64,000 bases of DNA from assembly GCF_003385775.1 (NCBI RefSeq), contig NZ_QRDP01000004.1:2164957-2228956 (forward strand). Reading direction: 5' to 3'. This DNA is from Parasphingopyxis lamellibrachiae (lineage in GTDB: Bacteria; Pseudomonadota; Alphaproteobacteria; Sphingomonadales; Sphingomonadaceae). Of this stretch, positions 18,478 through 28,341 are shown one piece after another; position 1 is the stretch's first letter; each line of letters starts with the position of its first letter. Both the position numbers and the translations under genes were made by a program. The notes beneath the pieces are model-generated. The model saw only the letters and a list, made by a program, of their open reading frames with translations. It was not told the DNA's origin and did no database searches.

Positions 18478-20366
18478 ACCGCCGGTTCGGGTTGTGGTGG
18501 CCGCTGTTTTTTCTCGCGCTGCGTTTCGGGGCTTGCGGGCGGCGCATAGCTGACGATGATATCCCCCGGCTCGACAATCGGCCGTGCGTCCGTCGAGTAG
18601 AAAAGCAGGCGCCTGTCGGGTTTGAGAACGCAGATCATCAGCGCTTCGGGGTCGAGCTTCTGCTTCAGGTCCGCGATGCCGAATTTTTCCGTGATCTTGG
18701 TGCGCGTGAAGACCCAGTCGGCATCTTCGCATTTCAGCAGATCGTCAATCGTGGGGGCGGAGCGCATCAGCACGCGGCCGCGCGAATGATAGGGTGCCCG
18801 GTCTTTGTCCGTACCGATCTGGCTGACCGAGTCGTAACCCATTTCGGGGCCCAGATCGTCGCAGATCAGGGCGTTATAGGCATCATTGTCGGTTGCCGCG
18901 ATAAGCTCCTGGAACTGGCCGAGATCGAGATGCTCCTGGCTCACTTCGTCGAGAATGTCTCCGCGATAGACGTCAAGCTCCCGCCGTCTGGCGGCCCGCA
19001 GCGCATATTGCGACGGGTCTGCAATAGTGACGGGGATGTCCAGCTTCTTGAGCAATTCGCCAAAATCGATCGTCCAGCGATTGGCCCCGACAAGCAATAC
19101 GCCATCGGCCGGCCCCTGATCGATGCCGAGCCGTCTGGCCCACCATTTTGCCGAAAAACCGTGCGCAAATATTGTCGCGATGACGACGCCGAAGGAGAGG
19201 GGGATCAGCGCTTCGGCATCTTCCACCCCATAGTCGACGAGGCGGATCGCGAAGAGACCGGTGATCGCGACGGCGACAATCCCGCGCGGTGCGATCCAGG
19301 CGATAAACAGCCGCTCGTTCCAGGGCACACTCGAAAAGAGCAGCGCGACAAGGATGGTCAGCGGGCGCACCACGAACAGCAGCAGGACGAGGAAGCCGGT
19401 GAAGCGCAGCACGCCTTCGACGGGATCGGGGGAACTTGTCTGGAAGCTGGTGATGACTTCCCAGTCGAGGGTCGCGGAGAGGATGATGAACACCCCGGAT
19501 ATGAGGAGGACCGAAAGATCCTCCTTGAAGCGCCGCAGGGCATGGCTGGAAAACATCGGCCGGTTGGCCATGACGACGCCCATGATGGTAACCGTGACCA
19601 GACCCGTTTCATGCTGGATGATATCGGCGAGTACGAAGCCGCCGATTACGAGGATGAGCAGCATCGGCGCTTTCAGATATTCGGGTACATAGCCGCGCGG
19701 GAAAAACCATGTGACGCCCCAGCCAAGCGCTGCGCCGAGCAGGGCTGCCACGAAGGTCGATCCGATAACGTCGAAGCTTATCGCGGCGATATTGGTGCCC
19801 GACCCGCCATAGGTGACATAGGCGAAGATGAAGACGGCAAGCAGCGCGCCGATCGGATCGTTGACGATGCCTTCCCATTTCAGGATGTTCGATACGCGCG
19901 GGCCGACGCGCAGCGTGCGCAGCATCGGGCCGATCACCGTAGGGCCCGTCACGACCAATATGCCGCCGAACAGTGCGGATACCGACCAGCTCAGCCCGGC
20001 GCCGTAGTGCGCGGCCAGCGTGCCGAGGAACCAGCCCAGCGGCACACCGATGACGACAATGCGCATCACAGCCCAGCCGGCCTGTCGCAGCTCCCGGAAA
20101 TTGAGGCTGAGCCCCCCTTCGAACAGGATTACGGCAACTGCGAGCTTGATGATGGGCTCCATCAGGGCCCCGAAATCTCTTTCGGGATTTATGAGGCCTC
20201 CGCGGAATATATCGAGGGGAATGAGGGAGCTGAGCGGCCCGACGATGATGCCCATGATGAGCATCAGTGCGATGGCGGGTTTGCCCGTGCGCCATGCTAT
20301 CCACTGCGCGCCGACTCCGGCAACGCCGATCACCGCGATTTTCACCATGAGGGAGTCGAGTGCCAT
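18474..20366 (-). CDS. CPA1-type Na+/H+ antiporter with TrkA-like C-terminal domain
   Basis: Monovalent cation/proton antiporter. The N-terminal ~400 residues are about 12 membrane helices with the ion-site motif KWEGIVNDPIGALLAV (Asn-Asp, CPA1 type) and VILFEGGLSLNFREL. From about residue 400 a TrkA-N-like Rossmann domain begins (GVLLVGANRWTIDFGELLKKLDIPVTIADPS), followed by a TrkA-C-like segment, suggesting nucleotide or ion gating. The C-terminal tail is Pro/Gln rich. ATG 20366 used; Met7 is an alternative. Which cation it moves cannot be told from sequence. Confidence 0.9.
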   Translation of the reverse strand: MALDSLMVKIAVIGVAGVGAQWIAWRTGKPAIALMLIMGIIVGPLSSLIPLDIFRGGLINPERDFGALMEPIIKLAVAVILFEGGLSLNFRELRQAGWAVMRIVVIGVPLGWFLGTLAAHYGAGLSWSVSALFGGILVVTGPTVIGPMLRTLRVGPRVSNILKWEGIVNDPIGALLAVFIFAYVTYGGSGTNIAAISFDVIGSTFVAALLGAALGWGVTWFFPRGYVPEYLKAPMLLILVIGGFVLADIIQHETGLVTVTIMGVVMANRPMFSSHALRRFKEDLSVLLISGVFIILSATLDWEVITSFQTSSPDPVEGVLRFTGFLVLLLFVVRPLTILVALLFSSVPWNERLFIAWIAPRGIVAVAITGLFAIRLVDYGVEDAEALIPLSFGVVIATIFAHGFSAKWWARRLGIDQGPADGVLLVGANRWTIDFGELLKKLDIPVTIADPSQYALRAARRRELDVYRGDILDEVSQEHLDLGQFQELIAATDNDAYNALICDDLGPEMGYDSVSQIGTDKDRAPYHSRGRVLMRSAPTIDDLLKCEDADWVFTRTKITEKFGIADLKQKLDPEALMICVLKPDRRLLFYSTDARPIVEPGDIIVSYAPPASPETQREKKQRPPQPEPAV

Positions 20367-20417
20367 TATCTATCAATGGCCGGGAAAGGCTCTCTCTTCA
20401 ACTGATTGTTCTGAGAC

Positions 20418-20453
20418 AAAAAAGAGCCCGCGCCGTTTGATGGGCGCGGGCTC
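20418..20453 (-). terminator. Intrinsic terminator of the TonB-dependent receptor gene
   Basis: Perfect 11-bp GC-rich stem, GAGCCCGCGCC (20424-20434) pairing with GGCGCGGGCTC (20443-20453), with an 8-base loop. On the minus strand it is followed by six T residues. It lies 25 bases past the receptor stop codon and before the antiporter start. Confidence 0.9.
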
Positions 20454-20477
20454 CTCAAAAGGTTCAGGTTGCGCGGC

Positions 20478-23222
20478 TTAGAAGCGCGTACGAACCGTTA
20501 CGCCATAGGTCCGCGGTTCGGCGAGGAATGCCGAATAGGTCTGCTGCGGAGCGATGAACGGGGTGTTGAAGGCAACCTGCGTATAATCGGTGTCGAAGAG
20601 GTTCTGAGCCCAGAGTTCCAGCGACCAGCGATTGTCGGCGCCGCGGAGGCCCACGCGCGCATTGACCACGACATAGCCTTCCTGTTCTTTGCCGAACAAG
20701 AGATCGGAGCCGGTATTATAGCCGCTCGTCATACGCGTGTTGAGATAGACGAGGCCGCTCATGCCGTTGGAGCCGATAGGCGGCGTCCAGCTCATGGCGC
20801 CGGTCACGACGATGTCAGGCGCGTTGGACAGGCTGTCGCCGGGCAGCAGGCGCAGCGCCGGATCGAGCGGCGTGCCGTCGTCACGGCCGATAAGGTCATT
20901 TTCATAACCGGTATCAGCGTATGTGAAGCCCGCGTTGAAGGCGAGATAGTCGGTCGGATTGAGCGTAGCCTCGACTTCGATGCCCTGGGAAATGACCCCG
21001 GGCTGGACATCGCCAGGCGCACAGGCACCGGTCAGTCCGCCGGTATCCTGGTCGGCGCCGTTAAGGCCCGTGCCGCAGCTGTTGATGTTCTGAACGAGGA
21101 AAACCGTGCCGTTGAACGTGTTCAGCTGGAAGTTTGAAAACTCCTGACGGAAGGCTGCCGCACTGATCGAGAAGTTCCGGCCCGTATATTTCGCACCAAT
21201 CTCGAAGGCATCGACCGTTTCCTCGTCAAACTGAAGATTGGCCGGATTGTTCAGCACAGCAGGGCCGACGACAACCGAGATATTGGACTGGCCGGTCGTA
21301 TCGGCAGGGCTGTAGAACGCGCCGGTAAGTGCCGAGCGATCAAGGTTGAAACCGCCTGCCTTGTAGCCGCGAGAGTAGCTGGCATAGAGCAGCAGATCGT
21401 CCGTCGGGCGGTAGGAAAGAACGGCGGTGCCGGTGAATTCCTCTTCGCTGCGGTCATCGGAAATGTTGAGCGCATTGAGTTCCGTCGACGAATTGCCCTG
21501 ACAGCTCAGCGATATCAGCGCTCCGGCGAGCCCGGCCAGAGGCCCGGCCAGCAGCGGGGACTGAAGATTGCGCTGCACCGGGCAGATCGCATTGGTGTTG
21601 TTGAAGTTCGCCGAGAAGTCCTTGTTCTCATTCGTGTAGCGAGCGCCGAGCGTCAGATCGAGGCGATCGGTGATATGAATGATGTTATGTGTGAAGAAGG
21701 CGAAGTTCTCGCTGGTCTGCTCGTAACGCGTGCCATTGGCACCGACATTGTTGACTTGCGACAACAGGTCGAGGCCGCCGAGAATGAGCGGCGTTCCTGC
21801 GCCGAAAGCCGGCATAGTGCCGGGCGCCGTTCCGGCCAGCACAGCTCTTCCGCCCGCGCTCAGGCAGCCCTGACCGCCCGGCGATACAAGAGCCGGGTTG
21901 ATTGCGAGGATGACCCGACAAGGCGCGAAGGCCCCGTACTGGCTGCCGAATTTCAGATTGTCGGTAACCGTCAGGTCTTCATGCGCGTAATAAGCGCCGA
22001 TCAACCAGTCGAGCGTGTCGTTGAACGCCGTCCCCTGCAGGCGAAGTTCCTGGCTGAACGTCTGGAACTGGCGTGAGCCGGCATCGTTGCCCGGTGCGCG
22101 GAACAGAATGTCCACACCCGTATAGTCGGTGTCGGAACCCTGATTGTTGCTATAGTCGCGATAGGCCGTGATCGAGGTCAGGTCGACTGCGCCCAGTTCC
22201 CAGTTCGCCTGGAGCGAAACGCCCCAGTCCTCGGTTTCGCCCGCATAGGAGCGACCGGCTGTGGGGTAGATGTTGCGATCATAGGGATCGTCGGTGAAGG
22301 CCCGCGGATCCTGTCCCAGAGCAAGCAGGATCGGAATGATCGGGTTTTGCAGGCCAACCAGCGATCCGCCGCCGCCCGGTCCCGCAAAGGGATTGAGTGC
22401 GGCATTCTGCGTGGCGCCCGGTGTCATCTCCGGGGTCACGAATACTGCGGCACAGCATTCTTCGTCCTTGTTCGAATAATCGCCGATAATACGGATGCTG
22501 AGTTCCGGCGTCGCTTCCCACAGGGCCTGGGCACGGAGGAGATAGCGATCCTGATCGTTGACGCTGCCGCCATTGATCCTGTCATTATAAAAGCCGTCGC
22601 GTTCCAGATATACGCCATCGACGCGAGCTGCGACGGTGCTGCCGATCGGGAAATTTATGCCGCCTTCGAGACGGATGGTGTCGAAATTGCCGTATGTTGC
22701 TGCCGCATAGCCTTCAAGGTCGAAGCTGGGTCCTGCAGTAACAATGTTGATCAGGCCTGCCGACGCATTCCGGCCAAACAGCGTTCCCTGCGGGCCGCGC
22801 AGAACTTCCACCCGCTCGATCGGGCCGAGTTCATTGAGACCGGCGCCGGAGCGAGAGCGGTATACGCCATCGATGAACACAGCGACCGAGCTTTCAAGGC
22901 CCGGGTTGTCGCCGACCGTGCCGATGCCGCGGATACGGGCCGAGCCATTGGCTTCGTTGCCGGTCGACGAAACGAGCAGGGACGGAGCAAGCTGGTTGAG
23001 CTGGCGGATGTCATTGGCACCCGAATTCTGCAGGCTTTCCGCATTCACGGCGCTGACGGCGATCGGAACGTCCTGAAGCCGCTGTTCGCGACCCTGTGCG
23101 ATCACGACGATAACATTGTCATCGCTGCTGTCGCTCACTGCGGCGGTTTCGGCGTTCTGCGCCATGGCGGGTGAGGCTATTGCAGCGATTCCAGCGGTCG
23201 CTAGCAAGATTGATCTACGCAT
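20478..23222 (-). CDS. TonB-dependent outer-membrane receptor
   Basis: The 914-residue protein has a signal peptide (MRRSILLATAGIAAIASPAMA), a TonB-box-like segment (DNVIVVIAQGRE) and a plug domain (VPIAVSAVNAESLQNSG, then RIRGIGTVGDNPG and GPQGTLFGRNASAGLINIVT). A 22-strand-type barrel follows, ending in the aromatic terminal strand TYGVTVRTRF. AGGAG precedes the ATG. This large sphingomonad receptor class imports varied substrates such as siderophores, glycans or aromatics. No partner gene identifies the ligand: the neighbours are an antiporter and a VOC protein. Followed by a strong terminator, so it is monocistronic. Confidence 0.95.
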   Translation of the reverse strand: MRRSILLATAGIAAIASPAMAQNAETAAVSDSSDDNVIVVIAQGREQRLQDVPIAVSAVNAESLQNSGANDIRQLNQLAPSLLVSSTGNEANGSARIRGIGTVGDNPGLESSVAVFIDGVYRSRSGAGLNELGPIERVEVLRGPQGTLFGRNASAGLINIVTAGPSFDLEGYAAATYGNFDTIRLEGGINFPIGSTVAARVDGVYLERDGFYNDRINGGSVNDQDRYLLRAQALWEATPELSIRIIGDYSNKDEECCAAVFVTPEMTPGATQNAALNPFAGPGGGGSLVGLQNPIIPILLALGQDPRAFTDDPYDRNIYPTAGRSYAGETEDWGVSLQANWELGAVDLTSITAYRDYSNNQGSDTDYTGVDILFRAPGNDAGSRQFQTFSQELRLQGTAFNDTLDWLIGAYYAHEDLTVTDNLKFGSQYGAFAPCRVILAINPALVSPGGQGCLSAGGRAVLAGTAPGTMPAFGAGTPLILGGLDLLSQVNNVGANGTRYEQTSENFAFFTHNIIHITDRLDLTLGARYTNENKDFSANFNNTNAICPVQRNLQSPLLAGPLAGLAGALISLSCQGNSSTELNALNISDDRSEEEFTGTAVLSYRPTDDLLLYASYSRGYKAGGFNLDRSALTGAFYSPADTTGQSNISVVVGPAVLNNPANLQFDEETVDAFEIGAKYTGRNFSISAAAFRQEFSNFQLNTFNGTVFLVQNINSCGTGLNGADQDTGGLTGACAPGDVQPGVISQGIEVEATLNPTDYLAFNAGFTYADTGYENDLIGRDDGTPLDPALRLLPGDSLSNAPDIVVTGAMSWTPPIGSNGMSGLVYLNTRMTSGYNTGSDLLFGKEQEGYVVVNARVGLRGADNRWSLELWAQNLFDTDYTQVAFNTPFIAPQQTYSAFLAEPRTYGVTVRTRF

Positions 23223-23429
23223 CGGTTTGGTCTCCTGTTTGCATATTTTTTGTTTTATAGTTGCCTACTTTCTAGGATTCTCGGCGGGAAACACCAGAGA
23301 TACCAACAGGTCCGGATCGTTAGTCGGGCCGAGTGATGTCTTTGAGCAACACACTCCGAACTGGCCGTAGACCGGCATTTCCGTTACGGATGGTCCGGAA
23401 AAACCGGTTGTTTGAAAGGAAAGCGGGTC

Positions 23430-23798
23430 ATGGCGGTAACGGGTATGGGCGGGCTATTCTTTCGGGCGGAAGATCCCGAAGCGCTTACGCAATGGTATCG
23501 GGATCATTTCGGACTCGGTGGCGGTGACAGCTGGTGGCACCAGGCGGCCGGCCCCACGGTCTTTGCGCCGTTCAAGCAGGACAGCGACTATTTCAGCGCG
23601 GACAAGGCCTTCATGATCAATTTCCGGGTCGACGATCTGGCTGGAATGATCGAGAAACTGGAGGGCGCCGGAATCGAAGTCATCCGGAAGGACGAGTGGG
23701 ACATGGACGGCAGCTATGGCCATTTTGCGCGGGCCCATGATCCCGAGGGCAATGCGATAGAATTATGGGAGCCGCCGGCCGAGCTGCCCGAAAGCTGA
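23430..23798 (+). CDS. VOC (glyoxalase/bleomycin resistance) family protein
   Basis: The 122-residue protein has one VOC beta-alpha-beta-beta-beta pair: GLFFRAEDPEALTQWYRDHFGL at the start and DGSYGHFARAHDPEGNAIELWEPP at the end, with metal-ligand-type His and Glu. The substrate is unknown; family members handle glutathione adducts, catechols or simply bind ligands. Start at the ATG 23430 with GAAAGGAAAGCGGG upstream; an in-frame TTG at 23412 is less likely. The 207-base gap to the divergent receptor gene holds promoters but no element I recognise. Confidence 0.87.
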   Translation: MAVTGMGGLFFRAEDPEALTQWYRDHFGLGGGDSWWHQAAGPTVFAPFKQDSDYFSADKAFMINFRVDDLAGMIEKLEGAGIEVIRKDEWDMDGSYGHFARAHDPEGNAIELWEPPAELPES

Positions 23799-23814
23799 AC
23801 GTGGGTGCGCCTTC

Positions 23815-24735
23815 CTAGCTGTCGGGAGCCTGGGCTCCGCCAAGTGTCGGCGGTACGCGTTTCTCGACCTGCGGCATCGCCTTGCTCGGGCGGCGGACAA
23901 GCAGGATGGCGGCGAAGATCATCGTCATTCCCGCAACATCGATCATAGTCAGGATTTCTGCGAACCAGAGAAAACCCAAAAGGCCGGAGAATAGCGGTTG
24001 GATCAGCAGTCCCAAACCGCTTGCAAGAGGAGGCAGGTGCGGCAGCGCATAGATGATCAGCCCCTGCCCTGCGACCTGGCTGCTGATGGCCAGCAGGAGA
24101 AGGGGCGTCCAGTCCTGCGGCCAGAAGGTTCCGCCGTCGAGCAGGGCAACGGGCAGGAGGAAGAGCGCGCCGGCCATCGTTGCATAGCCGAGAGTCGACA
24201 GCGCGGACAGGCCGGCCCGCGCCTTGTTCATCACGATCAGATAGGCGGTATAGAACAGGGCGGCGAGCAGGCACAGCAGATCGCCGTTCAGGTTGGCGGC
24301 GGAGACCGAGGCGGACTGGGCCGACAGCGTCCCGATGCCGATTGCGGCCAGCAGCAGGGCGAGGGCGGCGAGCGGCGTCGGCCAGCGGCGCACAACCAGA
24401 TAGCCCCAGACCGGGAAGAGAAAGGCCGCAGCGTTGCCGAGCAGGGTGGAATTGGCCAGAGTCGTGCGCTCGATGCCGAGATGCCAGCTGGCGAGATCTG
24501 CCGCGAAAAAGAAGCCGCCAAGCACCAGCCAGACGATGCTCCATGCAGAAGGCGGCCGCGCAATGCGCCCTTCTGCTGCGCGCACCATCAGAATCAGCAA
24601 CGGCGCGCCGATGGCCAGACGCCAGAAGGCGGACTGCACCGGTCCGACATCGGCGAGGCGCACGAGCAGGGGGCCGGCAGACAGGATGATGCTGCCGAGC
24701 AGGAACAGGGGAAAGACAAAACGCGGTGCGGTCAT
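23815..24735 (-). CDS. EamA/DMT family transporter
   Basis: The 306-residue protein is almost wholly hydrophobic with ten predicted helices in two EamA repeats: PLFLLGSIILSAGPLLVRLADVGPVQSAFWRLAIGAPLL opens the first, and GLGLLIQPLFSGLLGFLWFAE lies in the second. Such proteins export metabolites or amino acids; the substrate is not deducible. An 8-bp stem (AACCGCCG at 24736-24743 with CGGCGGTT at 24761-24768) sits directly upstream of the ATG and may affect its translation or end the infC transcript. Confidence 0.88.
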   Translation of the reverse strand: MTAPRFVFPLFLLGSIILSAGPLLVRLADVGPVQSAFWRLAIGAPLLILMVRAAEGRIARPPSAWSIVWLVLGGFFFAADLASWHLGIERTTLANSTLLGNAAAFLFPVWGYLVVRRWPTPLAALALLLAAIGIGTLSAQSASVSAANLNGDLLCLLAALFYTAYLIVMNKARAGLSALSTLGYATMAGALFLLPVALLDGGTFWPQDWTPLLLLAISSQVAGQGLIIYALPHLPPLASGLGLLIQPLFSGLLGFLWFAEILTMIDVAGMTMIFAAILLVRRPSKAMPQVEKRVPPTLGGAQAPDS

Positions 24736-24791
24736 AACCGCCGCCCATGCGCTTTCCGGACGGCGGTTTCAATCGTTGCGGTTAATCGCGA

Positions 24792-25334
24792 TTATTTCGG
24801 TGCGAGCACCATCAGCATCTGCCGGCCTTCCATCTTCGGATGGGCTTCGGTTTTAGCGTTTTCCTTGGTGTCTTCCTGCACGCGGCGCAGAAGATTCATG
24901 CCGAGTTCGCGGTGGGAGAGTTCGCGGCCGCGGAAACGCAGCGTGATTTTCACCTTGTCGCCATCTTCGATGAAGCTGTGAACCTTCTTCATCTTCACGT
25001 CGTAATCGTGATCGTCGATGTTCGGACGCATCTTGATCTCTTTGATATCCTGCGTCTTTTGCGACTTGCGGGCGAGATTGGCCTTTTTCTGGGCCTCATA
25101 TTTATATTTGCCCACGTCGAGGAATTTCGCGACGGGCGGATCTGCGTTCGGCGAGACCTCTACAAGATCGAGGCCGACATCGGCGGCCTGTTCGATCGCT
25201 TCATTGGTCAGCAATACGCCCAGATTCTCGCCATTCTCGTCGATCACGCGGACCTTCGGCGATTGAATGAACTGATTGTAGCGAGGGCCGTTCATCGGCG
25301 GTGCCGCAGGGCGGCGGGTCATGGGGGGACGTAT
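24792..25334 (-). CDS. infC: Translation initiation factor IF-3 (probable ATA start)
   Basis: Prevents subunit joining and proofreads the start codon. N- and C-domains are complete: VRVIDENGENLGVLLTNEAIEQA, then PPVAKFLDVGKYKYEAQKKA and RGRELSHRELGMNLLRRV. The first ATG (25320-25322) is preceded by CCCCCC and no ribosome-binding site. Four codons upstream lies an in-frame ATA at 25332-25334, eight bases after a perfect AAGGAG (25343-25348 on this strand). IF-3 genes are known to use rare start codons (AUU in E. coli) for autoregulation, so ATA is my chosen start (180 residues). rpmI and rplT do not follow. Confidence 0.93.
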   Translation of the reverse strand: MRPPMTRRPAAPPMNGPRYNQFIQSPKVRVIDENGENLGVLLTNEAIEQAADVGLDLVEVSPNADPPVAKFLDVGKYKYEAQKKANLARKSQKTQDIKEIKMRPNIDDHDYDVKMKKVHSFIEDGDKVKITLRFRGRELSHRELGMNLLRRVQEDTKENAKTEAHPKMEGRQMLMVLAPK

Positions 25335-25379
25335 AGCTGAAACTCCTTAAAACATGTGACGGCCAAGCGCCGCCCATAC

Positions 25380-25407
25380 AATATACGGTGCTTTGTCCGG
25401 GAATCAA
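25380..25407 (-). promoter_or_regulatory. Possible infC promoter
   Basis: On the minus strand, TTGATT (25402-25407) and TATATT (25380-25385) are 16 bases apart, resembling -35 and -10 boxes, and lie about 30 bases before the infC ribosome-binding site. This would let infC be transcribed apart from thrS. Pattern match only. Confidence 0.35.
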
Positions 25408-25490
25408 AGGCGCGGATTGCAATGATGATCCTTAGACACGTCGCGCGAGCAAGTTTCAACAAACCAATGCCGACAAAAACCCTGCCCAGG

Positions 25491-27488
25491 CTACCGCATG
25501 TCCGGCGGTGTCGCCTCTTCGGAAAGCATCGCCACGGCCTCGTCCAGCGTCATCACCTTCTGATGCTCGTCCGAACCCAGGCGCCGCAGGGCGATCGTGC
25601 CTTCTTCCGCTTCCCGCTTGCCGACAACAAGCAGGTTGGGAACCTTGGTCAGGCTGTGCTCGCGGACCTTGTAGTTGATCTTCTCGTTGCGCAGATCGGT
25701 TTCGACCCGGATGCCAGCATCCCGCAGTTTCCCGGCAACAGTGAGCGCATAGTCGTCGGCATCCGACACGATCGTTGCAACGACTGCCTGAACCGGCGCC
25801 AGCCAGAGCGGCAATTTTCCGGCATGGCTCTCGATCAGGATGCCGATAAAGCGTTCGAAGGTGCCGAGAATGGCCCGGTGCAGCATCACCGGCCGGTGGC
25901 GTTCGCCATCCTCGCCGACATAGCTGGCGTCCAGGCGTTCAGGCAAAACCGTATCGGTCTGGATCGTGCCGACCTGCCATGTCCGCCCGATGGCATCGGT
26001 CAGATGGAATTCAAGCTTGGGTGCATAAAAGGCGCCTTCACCGGGCAGTTCTTCCCAGCCATAATCCTCCGTATCGCGGCCGGCGGCTTTCACGGCATCG
26101 CGCAGCGACTGTTCGGCCCAGTCCCACATGGCGTCGCTGCCGAAACGCTTTTCGGGGCGCAGCGCAAGCTTGATCTTGTAGTCAGGGAAACCGAGATCCT
26201 TGTACACGCTGTCGAGCAGGTCGCAGAAGCGCCGAACTTCGTCCACCAGCTGGTCTTCGCGGCAAAATATATGCCCGTCATCCTGCGTCATCTGGCGGAC
26301 ACGGAGCAGGCCGTGCAGTGCGCCATGCGGTTCGTTGCGATGGCAACAGCCCATTTCGGCAAGGCGTAGCGGCAGGTCGCGATAGCTTTTGATACCCTGG
26401 CGGAAAATCAGAACATGGGCCGGGCAGTTCATCGGCTTCAATGCCATCATGTCGGCAGTGCCGCTGATGACGGGCGCATCCTCTTCGCTGCTCGGAATTT
26501 CGTCGGGCACGACGAACATATTCTCGCGATATTTGCCCCAATGGCCCGACTGCTCCCATTGCCGAGCATCCATCAGCTGCGGCGTTTTGACCTCGTCATA
26601 CTCCGCCGCCTCTATCTGTCGGCGCATATACTGCTCCAGCGCCTGCCAGATCACATAGCCTTTAGGGTGCCAGAAGCAGGAACCCTGCGCTTCCGGCTGG
26701 AAATGGAAGAGATCCATCTCCTGCCCCAATTTGCGATGGTCGCGCTTGCCTGCCTCTTCCAGCATGTGGAGATGCGCATTGAGCTGTTTCTTGTTGAGCC
26801 AGCCCGTGCCGTAGATCCGCGACAGTTGCGGGTTGCGCTGGTCGCCGCGCCAATAGGCGCCCGATACGCGGAGCAGTTTGAACGCCTTGGGATCGAGCTT
26901 GCCGGTCGATGCCAGATGCGGGCCGCGGCACATGTCCATCCAGTCGTCGCCCGACCAATAGACGCTCAGCTCTTCGCCTTCGGGAAGCTCGGCCGCCCAT
27001 TCGGCCTTGAAGCTCTCGCCATCCTTTTCCCAGCGCGCGATCAGGTCGTCGCGCTCCCAGACCTCGCGGCGCAACGGCTTGTCGGCGGCAATGATCTTGC
27101 GCATTTCCTCTTCGATGAGAGGCAGGTCCTCGTCCGTGAACGGCCGATCCTTGGGCGCGAAATCATAATAGAAGCCGTCCTCGGTCGACGGGCCAAAGGT
27201 GATCTGCGTGCCGGGAAACACCGATTGCACGGCTTCTGCCAGTATATGGGCATAGTCATGCCGCGCCAGTTCCAGCGCGTCGGCTTCGTCGCGGCTGGTG
27301 ATCAGGGCAAGCTCGGCATCGCTTTCCAGCGGGCGCATGATATCGCGGACTTCGCCGTCAACCTTTGCCGCCAGCGCGGCCTTGGCGAGGCCCGGCCCGA
27401 TATCGGCGGCAATATCCGCCGGGGTCGTTCCGGGCGCGACTTCGCGAACCGAACCGTCGGGAAGCGTGATGGAAAGCATGTCGGACAT
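25491..27488 (-). CDS. thrS: Threonine-tRNA ligase
   Basis: Charges tRNA-Thr and edits mis-attached serine. The 665-residue protein has the N-terminal TGS domain ([21 protein letters not shown]), the editing domain with [12 protein letters not shown] and the class II core ([10 protein letters not shown] with the zinc Cys, [27 protein letters not shown]). The C-terminal anticodon-binding domain contains [12 protein letters not shown]. The start at 27488 ([10 protein letters not shown]) fits the family; a longer frame to 27551 adds unmatched residues. It is upstream of infC in the conserved thrS-infC order. Confidence 0.96.
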   Translation of the reverse strand: MSDMLSITLPDGSVREVAPGTTPADIAADIGPGLAKAALAAKVDGEVRDIMRPLESDAELALITSRDEADALELARHDYAHILAEAVQSVFPGTQITFGPSTEDGFYYDFAPKDRPFTDEDLPLIEEEMRKIIAADKPLRREVWERDDLIARWEKDGESFKAEWAAELPEGEELSVYWSGDDWMDMCRGPHLASTGKLDPKAFKLLRVSGAYWRGDQRNPQLSRIYGTGWLNKKQLNAHLHMLEEAGKRDHRKLGQEMDLFHFQPEAQGSCFWHPKGYVIWQALEQYMRRQIEAAEYDEVKTPQLMDARQWEQSGHWGKYRENMFVVPDEIPSSEEDAPVISGTADMMALKPMNCPAHVLIFRQGIKSYRDLPLRLAEMGCCHRNEPHGALHGLLRVRQMTQDDGHIFCREDQLVDEVRRFCDLLDSVYKDLGFPDYKIKLALRPEKRFGSDAMWDWAEQSLRDAVKAAGRDTEDYGWEELPGEGAFYAPKLEFHLTDAIGRTWQVGTIQTDTVLPERLDASYVGEDGERHRPVMLHRAILGTFERFIGILIESHAGKLPLWLAPVQAVVATIVSDADDYALTVAGKLRDAGIRVETDLRNEKINYKVREHSLTKVPNLLVVGKREAEEGTIALRRLGSDEHQKVMTLDEAVAMLSEEATPPDMR

Positions 27489-27599
27489 AGAAAAGGGTGG
27501 CCTGTTATCGGAAAGCTGCGCTTGCCATAAAAGAGGCGTGGCGGCTGTCAATGCAAGCTATGAATTGCCTTTGCCGCGAACAACCCCCAGATTGCCGCA

Positions 27600-28340
27600 A
27601 TGAGCGAACCGGAATCAGGGGCCTGCCTCGTTATCGGCGCCGGCGCGGACACGGGTGGGGCGATTGCCCATGCTTTCGCGCAGGAGGGTTATCAGGCCTG
27701 TCTGGCAAGGCGGCCCCGCAATGCGGACGAGCTTGAAACCCTGGCGCAAAGCATCCGCACGGAGGGCAATATCGCCCATGTGACGCCGGTCGACGCGCGC
27801 GACGAGGAAGCGATGATCGCATTGGTCGAACGCATCGAAACCGAGATCGCGCCGATCGAAGTGGCGGTCTTCAATGTCGGCGCCAACGTCAACTTTCCGA
27901 TCGCGGAAATGACCGGGCGTGTTTATCGCAAGGTTTGGGAAATGGCCGCCTTTTCCGGTTTCCTGATGGGCCGGGAGGTTGCCAAGAGGATGGATACGCG
28001 CCGCCGCGGGACGATCCTGTTCACCGGAGCCACCGCCAGTCTGCGCGGCGGCCCCGGCTATGCGGCCTTTGCCGGGGCGAAGTTTGCGCTCAGGGCGCTG
28101 GCCCAGTCCATGGCGCGGGAGCTTGGTCCGAAGAATATCCATGTCGCCCATGTCGTGATCGACGGGGCCATCGATTCCAAATTTATCCGCGAAAACCTGC
28201 CGGATGTTGATGAGAGGCGGAGCGAAGATGCGATCCTCTCGCCAGATGCCATCGCCGCCAATTATGTCATGCTCCATAACCAGCCGCGCAGCGCCTGGAC
28301 GCATGAGCTGGACCTGCGCCCCTGGAAGGAAAACTGGTAG
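27600..28340 (+). CDS. SDR-family protein lacking the catalytic Tyr
   Basis: The 246-residue Rossmann protein has the cofactor loop VIGAGADTGGAIA and the active-site strand GTILFTGATASLRGG. Where short-chain dehydrogenases have YxxxK, this one reads FAGAK in YAAFAGAKFALRALA: the Lys is present but Phe replaces Tyr. The rest of the segment (SMARELGPKNIHVAHVVIDGAID) is well kept, so it is a coherent subfamily and not a decayed gene. It may bind NAD(P) without normal catalysis or act by another route. The kappa-GST-like gene starts two bases after its stop. Confidence 0.85.
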   Translation: MSEPESGACLVIGAGADTGGAIAHAFAQEGYQACLARRPRNADELETLAQSIRTEGNIAHVTPVDARDEEAMIALVERIETEIAPIEVAVFNVGANVNFPIAEMTGRVYRKVWEMAAFSGFLMGREVAKRMDTRRRGTILFTGATASLRGGPGYAAFAGAKFALRALAQSMARELGPKNIHVAHVVIDGAIDSKFIRENLPDVDERRSEDAILSPDAIAANYVMLHNQPRSAWTHELDLRPWKENW

Positions 28341-28341
28341 C

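Noticed and set aside
18492-20405. 637-codon plus-strand frame opposite the antiporter
   Set aside because: Shadow of a membrane-protein gene; the product is hydrophilic, His/Asp rich and has no start signal.
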